The notes: a model not told the origin generated them from the sequence alone. 64,000 bases of DNA from an uncultured Alphaproteobacteria bacterium (GCA_902619165.1 CACNDI010000005.1:62001-126000), one strand, 5' to 3'. Counted from the first letter of the stretch, positions 28,299 to 38,579 are shown. Program-made: numbers and translations.

Positions 28299-28934
28299 TT
28301 ATTCTTTTCCGCTTTGCTCGGGTAATTTATTTTCAGAGCTGGCTTCTTCTTTTACTTCTTCAGAGATAGTCTCTTCAGTTTTCAGTGAAACACCATCATC
28401 AAGGAGACTTTCGTTAAGCTCCGCATTAATTACACTGGAGCCGTCGTGATCTGCGTCCCTTTTATCTTCTATATCCGGTGTAGTGTCCCCTAAGCTCCGC
28501 ACCACTTTCAATTTTATTTTGCTTTCAACTTCAGGATGCAAAATAACATTCATGTCGAATAATCCTAACTCTTTTATGGGTTTGTCTAAAGCTATTTGTC
28601 TTCTGCTAAGTATTATCCCATTTTCACCAATGAGGTTTGATATGTCTCTCGTAGTGACCGATCCATACAATATTCCCGTATCAGATGCTGATCTGACAAT
28701 GGTCAAATTCAAAGATTCTACTTTTGCTCGTATTTTCTCTGCTTTTTCAATCTCGTCCTTATTTTTCTCTAGCAATTTTGCTTTTGTAGTTTCAAAAACC
28801 GCCTTGTTTTCTTTCGTTGCTCTCAAAGCTTTACCACTAGGAATAAGATAGTTTCTACCAAACCCTGGCTTTACTTCAACTGTATCACCTATATTTCCTA
28901 ATTTATTAATCTTTTGAAGTAATATTATTTCCAT
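28299..28934 (-). CDS. rplI: 50S ribosomal protein L9
   Basis: MEIILLQKINKLGNIGDTVEVKPGFGRNYLIPSGKA; acidic C-terminal extension. Confidence 0.96.
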   Translation of the reverse strand: MEIILLQKINKLGNIGDTVEVKPGFGRNYLIPSGKALRATKENKAVFETTKAKLLEKNKDEIEKAEKIRAKVESLNLTIVRSASDTGILYGSVTTRDISNLIGENGIILSRRQIALDKPIKELGLFDMNVILHPEVESKIKLKVVRSLGDTTPDIEDKRDADHDGSSVINAELNESLLDDGVSLKTEETISEEVKEEASSENKLPEQSGKE

Positions 28935-28942
28935 GCTAAAGC

Positions 28943-29212
28943 CTATTTGACTGCATAAGGCAACAAGCCTAAAAATCTGGCTCGTTTTATTGCGATTGCA
29001 AGTTCTCTTTGTTTTTTAGTTGAAACCGCAGTAATTCTAGAAGGTATGATTTTCCCTCTTTCTGAAATAAATTTTTGAAGAGTCCTCACATCCTTGTAGT
29101 CGATAGGTTGAGCTCCTTTTTCGGAGAACGGACAACTTTTTTGACGCCTAAAATAGTGTTTATTATTATTGTTTTGAGATCTTTTGTCATTATACCTTTT
29201 TTCCATACCCAA
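28943..29212 (-). CDS. rpsR: 30S ribosomal protein S18
   Basis: [50 protein letters not shown]. Confidence 0.97.
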   Translation of the reverse strand: MGMEKRYNDKRSQNNNNKHYFRRQKSCPFSEKGAQPIDYKDVRTLQKFISERGKIIPSRITAVSTKKQRELAIAIKRARFLGLLPYAVK

Positions 29213-29560
29213 TCAAACCCTCTCCTCGGCGTCTTTATTCATACTGTTCATCATGATTGAATCATCATCTTTATGCTCTTTAACCTTAACAGTTAAAAAT
29301 CTCATAATATCTTCATGGATGTTCATCAAACGCTCCATCTCAGCTACGGCTTTTGCTTCACTATTTGATTTAAACATAAAATAATGACCCTTTCTATTTT
29401 TATTCATTCTGTAAGCTATTGATCTTAATCCCCAATATTCACTTCCAATTACATTTCCACCATTCTCATTAAGGGTGCCTTTAAATTCTTCTGCCAGAGC
29501 CTCGGCTTGTACAGATGTTAAATCTTGTCTACAAATAAAAACGTGTTCGTAATTGGGCAT
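29213..29560 (-). CDS. rpsF: 30S ribosomal protein S6
   Basis: MPNYEHVFICRQDLT...GLRSIAYRMNKNRKGHYFMF; start at 29560 rather than the ORF limit 29587. Confidence 0.95.
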   Translation of the reverse strand: MPNYEHVFICRQDLTSVQAEALAEEFKGTLNENGGNVIGSEYWGLRSIAYRMNKNRKGHYFMFKSNSEAKAVAEMERLMNIHEDIMRFLTVKVKEHKDDDSIMMNSMNKDAEERV

Positions 29561-29628
29561 TCGAAATCCTTTAAAAAAGTTGGTCAAAAATTGTTATATA
29601 CAGCAAAAATAAAAAAGCAAGCAAACAG

Positions 29629-29676
29629 TTGCATTGTTTAAACGATTATTTTGGTATAAACATTAGTACAATGCAA
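29629..29676. promoter_or_regulatory. Inverted repeat in rpsF/fabD divergent intergenic region; candidate overlapping promoters or operator
   Basis: TTGCATTGT (29629-29637) and ACAATGCAA (29668-29676), perfect 9-bp inverted repeat with 30-nt spacer containing TATAAA. Confidence 0.45.
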
Positions 29677-29708
29677 TTATTCTAAGACCAAATGCGAGGA
29701 AAAAGGAT

Positions 29709-30656
29709 ATGAAAAAAGCTTTTTTGTTTCCAGGCCAAGGATCACAATTTATAGGTATGGGTCAAGAATTAGCTGGCCAGTTTGAGGTGGCCAAAGATGT
29801 TTTTATGGAAGTTGATGAAGCTCTTGGAGAAAAGCTGTCTGCATTGATGTTTAGAGGCGATATTAAAGAATTAACATTAACAAAAAATGCTCAACCCGCC
29901 ATTATGGCAGTTTCCATTGCTATTTTGAGGGTCATGTCATCCAATGGGTTGGATTTTAAAACAATTGATCTTTTAGCTGGGCATTCATTAGGAGAATATA
30001 GTGCCCTTTGCGCCTCAGGGGTAGTTTCTCTAAGGGATACTGCCATAGTATTAAGGAAAAGGGGTATAGCTATGCAAAACGCAGTCTCTGAAGGTAAAGG
30101 TTCAATGGCCGCTGTCTTAGGCTTGACTAGTGAAATGGTAAACGAATTTATAATTACAAGCAAATGTGACAACCATTTGATCCAAGTAGCAAACGACAAT
30201 GACCCTTCACAAGTGGTTATCTCCGGCGAAAAGAAAGAAGTAGAAAAGTTTTCTGATTTTCTAAAAGACAAAAACGCGAAGAGAATTATTAGCCTTCCAG
30301 TATCTGCCCCTTTTCACTCTCCTCTTATGAAACCTGCTGCTTTAACAATGGAATCTGAACTGAGAAAGGTAAATTTTTCAAACCCAATAGTTCCAATTAT
30401 TCAGAATGTTGATTTAAGCATATTACGTTCAACTGAGGGGTTAGTAGATAGGTTAGTCAAACAGATTTGTGGAACAGTAAGATGGAGAGAGAGTTTAATA
30501 AAGATGGCAGACCATTTTGAAATAAAAAACTTTTTTGAAATAGGCCCAGGTAAAGTATTGGCCAGCACTGTGAAAAGAACAATTCCTAATGCAAACGTCC
30601 TTTCGGTAGGCCTGGCTCCTCAAATCGATCAAGCTTTGGAGATGATAAGTGACTAA
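29709..30656 (+). CDS. fabD: Malonyl-CoA ACP transacylase
   Basis: FPGQGSQFIGMGQEL, AGHSLGEYSAL, PVSAPFHSPLMKPA. Confidence 0.96.
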   Translation: MKKAFLFPGQGSQFIGMGQELAGQFEVAKDVFMEVDEALGEKLSALMFRGDIKELTLTKNAQPAIMAVSIAILRVMSSNGLDFKTIDLLAGHSLGEYSALCASGVVSLRDTAIVLRKRGIAMQNAVSEGKGSMAAVLGLTSEMVNEFIITSKCDNHLIQVANDNDPSQVVISGEKKEVEKFSDFLKDKNAKRIISLPVSAPFHSPLMKPAALTMESELRKVNFSNPIVPIIQNVDLSILRSTEGLVDRLVKQICGTVRWRESLIKMADHFEIKNFFEIGPGKVLASTVKRTIPNANVLSVGLAPQIDQALEMISD

Positions 30657-31392
30657 TGTGGAAAACTTAAATATTCTAATTACCGGTGCAACTGGAGGAA
30701 TAGGAACTAGCTTATCTAAGGCATTTGCTTCAACAAAAGCTAATCTCTTTCTTGTTGGATCTTCTGCAGAGAAAATATCCAAGTTACGAAATGAACTGCC
30801 AACTAGAGAGAATATTAACTATTTTTCCGTTGATTTAGGTGAAAGAGAAAATGTAAGTCACTTTTGTGACTTAATAATTGAGAAATACGGAGGAATTAGC
30901 ATTATTGTTAATAATGCGGGTATTACTGAAGATAATCTTTTTATGAGAATGACTGATAATGCTTGGGATAAGGTTTTTGCAATTAATCTCGATGCATCAA
31001 TGGTAATTTGCAGAAAGTTCATTCGAGGGATGATAAAAAATAAATGGGGGAGAATAGTAAATATTTCGTCTGTGGTTGCGGCAACGGGTAATCCGGGGCA
31101 AAGCAATTATGTAGCGGCCAAAAGTGCATTAAATGGGCTGACAAAATCATTGGCATTAGAAGTTGCAACAAGAGGCATTACCGTAAACTGCATATCACCA
31201 GGTTTTATTGATACAGCTATGACGGCTAAATTGACAGATGATCAAAAGTTGAAAATAACTAAAAGGATTCCGATAGGCAGAATGGGGACTGGTGATGATG
31301 TATCAGCTTTGGTTTTATTTCTCGTGACTAATGAAGCAGGTTATATTACTGGGCAAAACATACACGTTAATGGAGGCCTTTTCCTAACATAG
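30649..31392 (+). CDS. fabG: 3-oxoacyl-ACP reductase
   Basis: ITGATGGIGTSLS, NNAGITEDNLFMRM, YVAAKSALNGLTKSLA; fab operon. Confidence 0.94.
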   Translation: MTNVENLNILITGATGGIGTSLSKAFASTKANLFLVGSSAEKISKLRNELPTRENINYFSVDLGERENVSHFCDLIIEKYGGISIIVNNAGITEDNLFMRMTDNAWDKVFAINLDASMVICRKFIRGMIKNKWGRIVNISSVVAATGNPGQSNYVAAKSALNGLTKSLALEVATRGITVNCISPGFIDTAMTAKLTDDQKLKITKRIPIGRMGTGDDVSALVLFLVTNEAGYITGQNIHVNGGLFLT

Positions 31393-31540
31393 AGAGTTTT
31401 TCTTCATCTAACTCTAAAATTTTCCAGATAAGTATTGCTTGTTTTCATAATTATGTATAAAAGAAAAAATTATCGAAAAATCGACCATTTTCGTAACATA
31501 AAACAGGCCGAATAATGTGTAAGATGATGAGGAGGTTAAT

Positions 31541-31774
31541 ATGAGTGATGTTGTAGACAGAGTTAAAAAAATAGTTGTAGAGCATTTGAGTGTAGAAGAA
31601 AGCTCGATATCAGATGGTTCTTCTTTTATAGATGATTTGGGCGCGGATAGCCTTGACACTGTGGAGCTGGTGATGGCTTTTGAAGAAGAATTTGGTATAG
31701 AAATTCCGGATGATGCAGCTGAAACTATCCAGACTGTAGGTGATGCTGTAAAGTTCATCGAAGAAAACTCTTAA
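31541..31774 (+). CDS. acpP: Acyl carrier protein
   Basis: [31 protein letters not shown]. Confidence 0.97.
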   Translation: MSDVVDRVKKIVVEHLSVEESSISDGSSFIDDLGADSLDTVELVMAFEEEFGIEIPDDAAETIQTVGDAVKFIEENS

Positions 31775-31813
31775 GGTGCCTGAAATTCGGATCACCACAT
31801 TATATAGAAAAGC

Positions 31814-33073
31814 ATGAGACGCGTTGCAGTAACTGGAATGGGATTATTAACCCCACTTGGATGCGGTGTCGAAATAGTCTGGAATAGACTGTTAAAAGGG
31901 GACTCATCAGCAACGAAGATAACGAAATTTGACCCATCGGATTATTCTACCAGTTATGCTTGTGAAATCCCTTTTGGTGATGACTCAGAAGAAAAATTTA
32001 ATCCCGACGAGTGGATGAATGCAAAAGATAGAAGGAAAGTTGATGACTTCATTCTCTACGGTATTTGCGCAGCGGATCAAGCAGTAAAAGATGCAGGTTG
32101 GACTCCTGATAAAGAAGAAGACTTACTTCGAACTGGCGTAATGATAGGCTCTGGTATAGGTGGTCTTCAATCTATAGGAGATACTGCTAATTTGATTAAA
32201 GATAAGGGACCGAGGAGGGTTTCTCCTTTCTTTATACCCGGTGCGTTGATTAATTTGATCTCTGGTCAGGTCTCAATAAGATATGGCTTCAAGGGGCCAA
32301 ACCATTCTGTGGTAACAGCCTGTTCAACGGGAGCACATGCTATCGGTGATGCTGCTAGGTTTATTATATCGGGGGAAGCCGATGTGATGATAGCTGGTGG
32401 AGCTGAAAGCCCTATAACAGAACTGGGGATAGCTGGGTTCAATGCATGTAAGGCTTTATCTACAAAATTTGGAGAAGATCCAAGTATTGCAAGTAGGCCA
32501 TATGATGTTGATAGAGATGGATTTGTTATGGGAGAGGGTGCAGGGATAGTGGTTCTAGAGGAGCTTGAGCATGCAAAAAAAAGAGGAGCTAAAATATATT
32601 GTGAGGTTTTGGGTTATGGGCTGACTGGAGACGCATACCATATTACCGCGCCTCCGCCAGATGGAGATGGTGGCAAAAGATCGATGACCGCAGCACTCAA
32701 AAGCAGTCAATCAAATATTTCTGATATTGACTACATTAATGCTCACGGTACGTCTACTATGGCTGATACCATAGAATTAAGTGCCGTCGAGTCACTAGCT
32801 ATGAATGATGCAAACAAAATATCTATGTCCTCAACAAAATCATCAATTGGTCACTTACTAGGTGCTGCTGGATCGGTCGAAGCTATTTTTTCAATATTAT
32901 CAATCCGAGATCAAATTGTTCCACCAACTATAAATCTTGAAAAACCAGCTGTTGATACTAAAATTGATTTAGTTCCAAGGCATGCGCGGGAAAGAAAAGT
33001 TAATAGAGCTTTATCAAACTCCTTCGGATTCGGCGGCACCAACGCATCTTTAGTGGTAGGAAGACTAAATTAG
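31814..33073 (+). CDS. fabF: 3-oxoacyl-ACP synthase II
   Basis: VVTACSTGAHAIG active-site Cys, NAHGTSTMADTIE, KSSIGHLLGAAGSVEAIF. Confidence 0.97.
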   Translation: MRRVAVTGMGLLTPLGCGVEIVWNRLLKGDSSATKITKFDPSDYSTSYACEIPFGDDSEEKFNPDEWMNAKDRRKVDDFILYGICAADQAVKDAGWTPDKEEDLLRTGVMIGSGIGGLQSIGDTANLIKDKGPRRVSPFFIPGALINLISGQVSIRYGFKGPNHSVVTACSTGAHAIGDAARFIISGEADVMIAGGAESPITELGIAGFNACKALSTKFGEDPSIASRPYDVDRDGFVMGEGAGIVVLEELEHAKKRGAKIYCEVLGYGLTGDAYHITAPPPDGDGGKRSMTAALKSSQSNISDIDYINAHGTSTMADTIELSAVESLAMNDANKISMSSTKSSIGHLLGAAGSVEAIFSILSIRDQIVPPTINLEKPAVDTKIDLVPRHARERKVNRALSNSFGFGGTNASLVVGRLN

Positions 33074-33094
33074 AAATTCCTGCAAAAATTTTTA

Positions 33095-34072
33095 ATGGCT
33101 ACTTTTTTTTCTAACGTTTTATGCATATTTTTAGCTTGTTTAATTTCTGTTTATATTGCTATAACTAGTCTCGAACTCTACTATGAAAAGTCGGGCCCAA
33201 GTGATCAAGAGCAAATATTGATAATAAAAAAGGGTCAAAGTGTCGTAAATATTGCCAATCACTTAAGAGAACTAAATCTAATTAAAAATCGCATGGTCTT
33301 TATTCTTGTTGTGAGGCTTAAGGGCTTTAATAACAAAATCAAGTTTGGAGAATATATGATTCCAAAAACTGCCTCTATTAAAGATATTTTAGATACAGTG
33401 ATTACTGGAGTATCGATCCAAAATAAAATCACGATTCCCGAGGGTCTTAGCACGATTTCAGTAATACATCGGATAAATAATGACCCAAGGATTAAAGGCG
33501 ATTTGATTAGTTTTAGCGAAGAGGGTATGCTTGCTCCCAATACATACAACTTTGATATTACCACCAAGAAAAAAGATCTCTTTTTAAAAATGAGAAGAAA
33601 TCAAGAAAGGATTTTAGAAGCTGCGTGGGATAATAGGGATCCTGATTTGCCACTGAAAAATGCTTTGGAGCTCTTAATTTTGGCATCTATAGTGGAAAAG
33701 GAAGCTAGTAAAAAGGAGGACAAAAAAAAAGTTGCTTCCGTATTTTTAAATCGTTTGAAAAAAAAGATGAGATTGCAATCTGATCCAACCGTTGTTTATA
33801 GTTTAACAAACGGAAGAGAGTCGCTGAATAGAGAGCTTAATAGAGATGATCTTAAAACAAAGTCCCCCTTTAATACATATAAAATTGATGGCCTTCCACC
33901 TAGCCCAATTTGTAATCCAAGCAAGTCATCAATTCATGCGGTTTCAAATCCTCTTAAAACAGACTTCTTGTTTTTTGTTGCCAATGGAGAGGGAGGGCAT
34001 AATTTTTCAAATAATCTCAAGCAGCATAACAGGTTTGTTAAAGAGTATAGAAGATTGAAGATAGAAAATTGA
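33095..34072 (+). CDS. mltG: Endolytic transglycosylase MltG
   Basis: IPEGLS, LASIVEKEASK, RLQSDPTVVYSL, FNTYKIDGLPPSPICNPS. Confidence 0.92.
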   Translation: MATFFSNVLCIFLACLISVYIAITSLELYYEKSGPSDQEQILIIKKGQSVVNIANHLRELNLIKNRMVFILVVRLKGFNNKIKFGEYMIPKTASIKDILDTVITGVSIQNKITIPEGLSTISVIHRINNDPRIKGDLISFSEEGMLAPNTYNFDITTKKKDLFLKMRRNQERILEAAWDNRDPDLPLKNALELLILASIVEKEASKKEDKKKVASVFLNRLKKKMRLQSDPTVVYSLTNGRESLNRELNRDDLKTKSPFNTYKIDGLPPSPICNPSKSSIHAVSNPLKTDFLFFVANGEGGHNFSNNLKQHNRFVKEYRRLKIEN

Positions 34073-34109
34073 TTTTTAAACATAATTATGTTGTTAATAA
34101 GAAACATTT

Positions 34110-34922
34110 ATGGAGGCATTGTTATTGAAGCAAAGTAATATAAAAATAAAAAAGATTTGGGAAACAATCTGCAAGGAAGCTCAGGTATCCTTGAAGAAAA
34201 CTAATCATATGAAAAAATATTTTAAAAACAACATTTTGGGTCAAAGTAGCTTCGGCGATGCACTGTCGCACATCATCGCTGTTAAGGTTTCTAACGCTGA
34301 TTTTGAAGTAGGACATCTCATTCCAATACTTCAAAAGCAAATCAGTGATTTTCCTTATATATGTGATTACGCAGTGGATGACTTAATTGCCTTTTATGAA
34401 AGAGATCCTGCGTGCCATTGGTTTTATCAACCTTTTCTTTTTTACAAAGGATATATTGCTTTACAAGCACATCGAATAGCGAATGCACTTTACAATAGTG
34501 GAGACATAGATTTTTCTTTTTATTTACAAATGAGAGTATCTGAGGTTTTCAGTATAGACATTCATCCCGGTGCAACAATAGGTAAGGGAATTATGTTCGA
34601 TCATGCTCATAATCTTGTTATTGGAGAAACGGCTATAGTTGGGGATAATGTCTCTGTTTTGCATTCTGTAACTCTAGGTGGTACCGGAAAAGTTCGGGGT
34701 GACAGACACCCGAAGATAGGAAATAATGTTTTGATCGGAGCTGGCGCGAAAATATTGGGTAATATTTCGATTGGAGAGTGCTCTAGAGTAGCTGCTGGTT
34801 CGTTGGTCTTGAAATCAGTGGCTTCTTTTACGACAGTAGCAGGGGTACCCGCTAAAGTGGTGGGAAGTTCAGGGTGTCCAGAGCCATCAAAAACGATGGA
34901 CCAAATTTTAAACAAAAATTAG
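34110..34922 (+). CDS. cysE: Serine O-acetyltransferase
   Basis: YFQ-type N-domain; left-handed beta helix DIHPGATIGKGIMFDHAHNLVIGETAIVGDNVSVLHSVTLGGTGK. Confidence 0.95.
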   Translation: MEALLLKQSNIKIKKIWETICKEAQVSLKKTNHMKKYFKNNILGQSSFGDALSHIIAVKVSNADFEVGHLIPILQKQISDFPYICDYAVDDLIAFYERDPACHWFYQPFLFYKGYIALQAHRIANALYNSGDIDFSFYLQMRVSEVFSIDIHPGATIGKGIMFDHAHNLVIGETAIVGDNVSVLHSVTLGGTGKVRGDRHPKIGNNVLIGAGAKILGNISIGECSRVAAGSLVLKSVASFTTVAGVPAKVVGSSGCPEPSKTMDQILNKN

Positions 34923-34923
34923 T

Positions 34924-35799
34924 TTATTTTATCATGAGAACGGTAGGATTTTGTAGGTAGAACACTATTCTATCAAGAAATTTTGCTCCCAGCTCTCCGT
35001 CAATCGTTCTATGATCTACGGATAATGTTAAGTAAACTTGTTTGCATGATAAAAAACTTCCATTTTCACTAATAACCTCATCTTTAACTGCCCCAACTGC
35101 TAATATTGATGAATTCGGTGGGTTAATAATTGCATCGAAGTTTTCGATAGAAAACATTCCTAAGTTCGAAATGGCGTGCGCACAATCTATAAAGTCACTG
35201 TTTCTCAGTTGCTTTTTCTTTGCTTTTTCAATAAGTTCTTTCATTTCTAACGAAATTTGACTTAATGATTTTTTATCAATATTTCTAAGAGTTGGGGTGT
35301 ACAGTCCTGTTTCAGTTGATATAGCTACTCCCATTGCTACTTCGTTAAATTTCAACATATGTTGTTCTTGCCATATCATATTACAGTCAGGAAAGTCTAT
35401 TAAAGCACAAGCACATGCTTTTATAAAAAAGTCATTTATTGATATTTTATTGTTTTTTTCAAGTAAATCATTTGTCTTATTTCTAAAGTTAATCAATTCA
35501 TCTACTCTAGCTTTGCGTCTTAAGTAAAAGTGAGGTATTGATGATTTTGAAAGGGTCAGCTTTTCCGCAATTATTTTTCTTATTTTAGGTACATTTATTA
35601 CCTCATGGTCTATACTATAAACTTGTCCGGAGTTATTCTTTTGTTCGACATCTCTGTTAGAAAAGGGTAATTTTAAATGTTTTTCTATATCAATTTTTGT
35701 TATTCTTCCTCTTGGTCCAGTACCTGTAATATCTTCCACATCTATAGAATTCAAAGAGGCTAACTTTTTGGCCAAAGGCGTTATAAATATTCTACCCAT
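34924..35799 (-). CDS. pdhC: Pyruvate dehydrogenase E2-like dihydrolipoyl acyltransferase lacking a lipoyl domain (PSBD plus catalytic domain only)
   Basis: N-terminus is directly the peripheral-subunit-binding domain (ITPLAKKLASLNSIDVEDITGTGPRGRITKIDIEKHL); C-terminal catalytic LSVDHRTIDGELGAKFL; no lipoyl motif. Confidence 0.9.
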   Translation of the reverse strand: MGRIFITPLAKKLASLNSIDVEDITGTGPRGRITKIDIEKHLKLPFSNRDVEQKNNSGQVYSIDHEVINVPKIRKIIAEKLTLSKSSIPHFYLRRKARVDELINFRNKTNDLLEKNNKISINDFFIKACACALIDFPDCNMIWQEQHMLKFNEVAMGVAISTETGLYTPTLRNIDKKSLSQISLEMKELIEKAKKKQLRNSDFIDCAHAISNLGMFSIENFDAIINPPNSSILAVGAVKDEVISENGSFLSCKQVYLTLSVDHRTIDGELGAKFLDRIVFYLQNPTVLMIK

Positions 35800-35806
35800 A
35801 ATTTAT

Positions 35807-37198
35807 TTAATCTTTATAAAGAACTTGCTTAACAGAAAAAACAATCTCGTCTGGAGTAATTAAAGCCGCTTTTTCCAAATTCTCTGCATAGGGCATAGGT
35901 ACGTCTTTCCCTGTGCAATTCAACACCGGGGCATCCAAATAGTCAAATGCTCTTATCATAATTTGTGAGCCAATATAGCTTCCGATTGAACATACAGGAA
36001 AAGATTCTTCTACGGTTACACATCTATTAGTCTTTTTCACTGATTCTATTATTGCATCGAAGTCAATTGGCCTTATTGTTCTTAAATCGACTATCTCTGC
36101 ACTTATTCCTAATTCCTTCAGCTTCTTATCAGCCTCAAGAGTGTGCATCATGCCAATCCCATAGCTAATGATTGTCACGTCCTGTCCGGTTGAAATAGTC
36201 TTCGCCTTTCCAATTGGTATAATTTGTTCAGTATCAATATTTACTGGAAACGATTTCCCATACAAAATCTCATTTTCAAGAAAAATAACCGGGTTATTAT
36301 CTCTAATCGCTGACTTTAGTAAACCTTTTGCATCCTCTGCAGAAAATGGCTGAACCACTTTCAAACCTGGAATTGAAGCGTATAATGATGCGAAATCTTG
36401 GCTATGTTGAGCTGCTACTCTAGCGGCTGCTCCATTTGGTCCCCTAAAGACAATTGGACAATTAATTTGTCCACCTGACATATAATTTGTTTTAGCTGCT
36501 GAGTTAATTATCTGATCTAAAGCTTGCATGGCGAAATTGAATGTCATGAACTCAACTATTGGTCTTATTCCTGTAAAGGCAGCGCCAACAGCTAGTCCAG
36601 TGAACCCATGCTCAGTGATAGGAGTATCTATTACTCGTTCCGACCCAAACTCCTCTAGTAAACCCTGACTAACTTTGTATGCTCCTTGATATTCTCCTAC
36701 CTCTTCACCCATCAAAAAAACATCCTCGTCAAGCCTCATCTCCTCGGCTATTGCACTGTTTATTGCTTCCCTAACAGTTAATTCATTCACTACCGGATTT
36801 TCGGATATCTTATCATTGCGTCTTTCATTGCCTTCAAGAGTTGTATCTACACTATCTGCCTTACCTTCTTCGCTCAAAAATTCCTCATTATTATCAATAC
36901 TTATAGGCTCAATTTTCTTGATATCATCGGCCTTTCTAATGTTAATCTCCTCAGCGCCTTCGGTTTCAATTACGGCAATCAAGGAATTAACTTTTATATT
37001 CTCCGTTCCCTCCTTTACAATTAGTTCAACAATGGTGCCTTCCTCAATACTTTCATATTCCATTAAAGCTTTATCCGTTTCGATATCAGCGATGATATCA
37101 CCTGGTTTAACCTTATCTCCAGGGCTAACGTACCATTTGGCAAGGCTACCTTCTTCCATAGTGGGTGAGAGAGAGGGCATTAAGATTTCGGACTTCAT
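35807..37198 (-). CDS. pdhB: Pyruvate dehydrogenase E1 component subunit beta with N-terminal lipoyl domain
   Basis: Lipoyl domain [44 protein letters not shown], then E1-beta [39 protein letters not shown]. Confidence 0.96.
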   Translation of the reverse strand: MKSEILMPSLSPTMEEGSLAKWYVSPGDKVKPGDIIADIETDKALMEYESIEEGTIVELIVKEGTENIKVNSLIAVIETEGAEEINIRKADDIKKIEPISIDNNEEFLSEEGKADSVDTTLEGNERRNDKISENPVVNELTVREAINSAIAEEMRLDEDVFLMGEEVGEYQGAYKVSQGLLEEFGSERVIDTPITEHGFTGLAVGAAFTGIRPIVEFMTFNFAMQALDQIINSAAKTNYMSGGQINCPIVFRGPNGAAARVAAQHSQDFASLYASIPGLKVVQPFSAEDAKGLLKSAIRDNNPVIFLENEILYGKSFPVNIDTEQIIPIGKAKTISTGQDVTIISYGIGMMHTLEADKKLKELGISAEIVDLRTIRPIDFDAIIESVKKTNRCVTVEESFPVCSIGSYIGSQIMIRAFDYLDAPVLNCTGKDVPMPYAENLEKAALITPDEIVFSVKQVLYKD

Positions 37199-37213
37199 TT
37201 TTTTTCCTATTTT

Positions 37214-38188
37214 TTAACCAGCGTACACATCAGTCCAAAGTTCCTCAATATCAGGTTCTGGGCTGTTTAAAGCGAAGTCTGATGCCTCAGTTACTATTGA
37301 TTTAATCTCAGCATCCGTTGCTTTAAACTGCTTTTCTGAGATTTTATGTTTTTCTATCAACATAGACCGTAGCATATCTATTGGGTCTTTTTCTTCTCTG
37401 ACTTTTTGAACCTCTTCTCTAGTTCGATATTTTGCAGGGTCAGACATAGAGTGCCCTCTATATCTGTATGTTTTCATTTCAAGAATAAAGGGCCCTTTAC
37501 CGGCTCTACAATGATCTGCCGCATTAGCAGCTTCTTTTGCTACATCGAGAACATTCATACCATTAACGGCTTTTCCTGGAATATTGAAAGCCAGTCCTCT
37601 TGCAAACATTTCTTCGGTTGAGGACGCTCGAACCATTGAGGTTCCCATGGCATACTGGTTATTTTCAATAACAAAAACTACTGGTAACTTCCAAAGTGAA
37701 GCCATATTGAAAGCTTCGTAAACCTGTCCTTGATTTGCAGCCCCTTCACCAAAGTAAGTGAAACAAACATTACTAGTTTTTTTATATTTATTTGCAAAAG
37801 CTATACCGGCCCCGATTGGTACTTGTGCGCCTACAATTCCATGCCCTCCATAAAAGCCTTCACTTTTGGAGAACATATGCATAGATCCACCTTTACCCTT
37901 TGAGTAACCGGTAAAACGACCCGTCAGTTCTGCCATCACCATTTTTGGATCCATGCCACAAGCAAGCATATGACCATGATCTCTGTAAGATGTAATGTTT
38001 TGATCTCCATTTTCCTTCACAGAGTCTATTCCCACAACAACAGCCTCCTGGCCTATGTACAAATGACAAAATCCCCCTATGTGTCCCATCCCATACAGCT
38101 GCCCCGCTTTTTCTTCAAATCTTCTAATTAGGAGCATCTTGTAATAAAGCTCAAGCAACTCTTTTTTTGACTCACTGGTTTTCTTCAT
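37214..38188 (-). CDS. pdhA: Pyruvate dehydrogenase E1 component subunit alpha
   Basis: IGGFCHLYIGQEAVVVG, YRDHGHMLACG, FGEGAANQGQVYEAFNMA, RYRGHSMSDPAKYR. Confidence 0.96.
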   Translation of the reverse strand: MKKTSESKKELLELYYKMLLIRRFEEKAGQLYGMGHIGGFCHLYIGQEAVVVGIDSVKENGDQNITSYRDHGHMLACGMDPKMVMAELTGRFTGYSKGKGGSMHMFSKSEGFYGGHGIVGAQVPIGAGIAFANKYKKTSNVCFTYFGEGAANQGQVYEAFNMASLWKLPVVFVIENNQYAMGTSMVRASSTEEMFARGLAFNIPGKAVNGMNVLDVAKEAANAADHCRAGKGPFILEMKTYRYRGHSMSDPAKYRTREEVQKVREEKDPIDMLRSMLIEKHKISEKQFKATDAEIKSIVTEASDFALNSPEPDIEELWTDVYAG

Positions 38189-38193
38189 GAATA

Positions 38194-38211
38194 TAGTTTA
38201 GTGTTAAACTA
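38194..38211. repeat. Short inverted repeat immediately upstream of pdhA
   Basis: TAGTTTA-gtgt-TAAACTA, 7-bp perfect arms, 5 nt from the pdhA ATG. Confidence 0.4.
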
Positions 38212-38218
38212 AATATTT

Positions 38219-38575
38219 TCAATATCTAATTTTAAATACTATTAGTTCATCTTCACCAACTAAACCTAAAATTTTTCTTGCCTGCTGGTCAAGAAGCTCT
38301 AGGTCAAGGCTTGTATCCGAAAGCCGCTTAATTTTGTTTTTAACTGCCATATTTTTTTCATTTACTAACTTTAATTCTTTGGTCAAAGCTTTTTCTTTGG
38401 CTAATAGCTGGTACTTAGAAGAAACACCATACTCTCCTTTGAATGATGCGATTATAAAATACAGACAAAGTATACAGCATACAGCGGACAAAGTAATTTC
38501 TAAAATTTTAAAGCTTTTAAACAATTTAGCATCCTCAAACGAATCATTACATACTTGATTCGTAAAAGGAATCAT
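38219..38575 (-). CDS. Septum formation initiator (FtsB/DivIC) family protein
   Basis: 118 aa with TM and coiled coil (KELKLVNEKNMAVKNKIKRL...DLELLDQQARKILGLVGEDELIVF); upstream of pdhA. Confidence 0.8.
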   Translation of the reverse strand: MIPFTNQVCNDSFEDAKLFKSFKILEITLSAVCCILCLYFIIASFKGEYGVSSKYQLLAKEKALTKELKLVNEKNMAVKNKIKRLSDTSLDLELLDQQARKILGLVGEDELIVFKIRY

Positions 38576-38579
38576 TTTT

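Noticed and set aside
31474-31493. CGAAAA/TTTTCG inverted repeat upstream of acpP
   Set aside because: Only 6 bp and AT-rich; expected by chance.
36816-37217. 133-aa + strand ORF across the pdhB lipoyl region
   Set aside because: Antisense to pdhB; low-complexity Ser/Leu/Ile composition.
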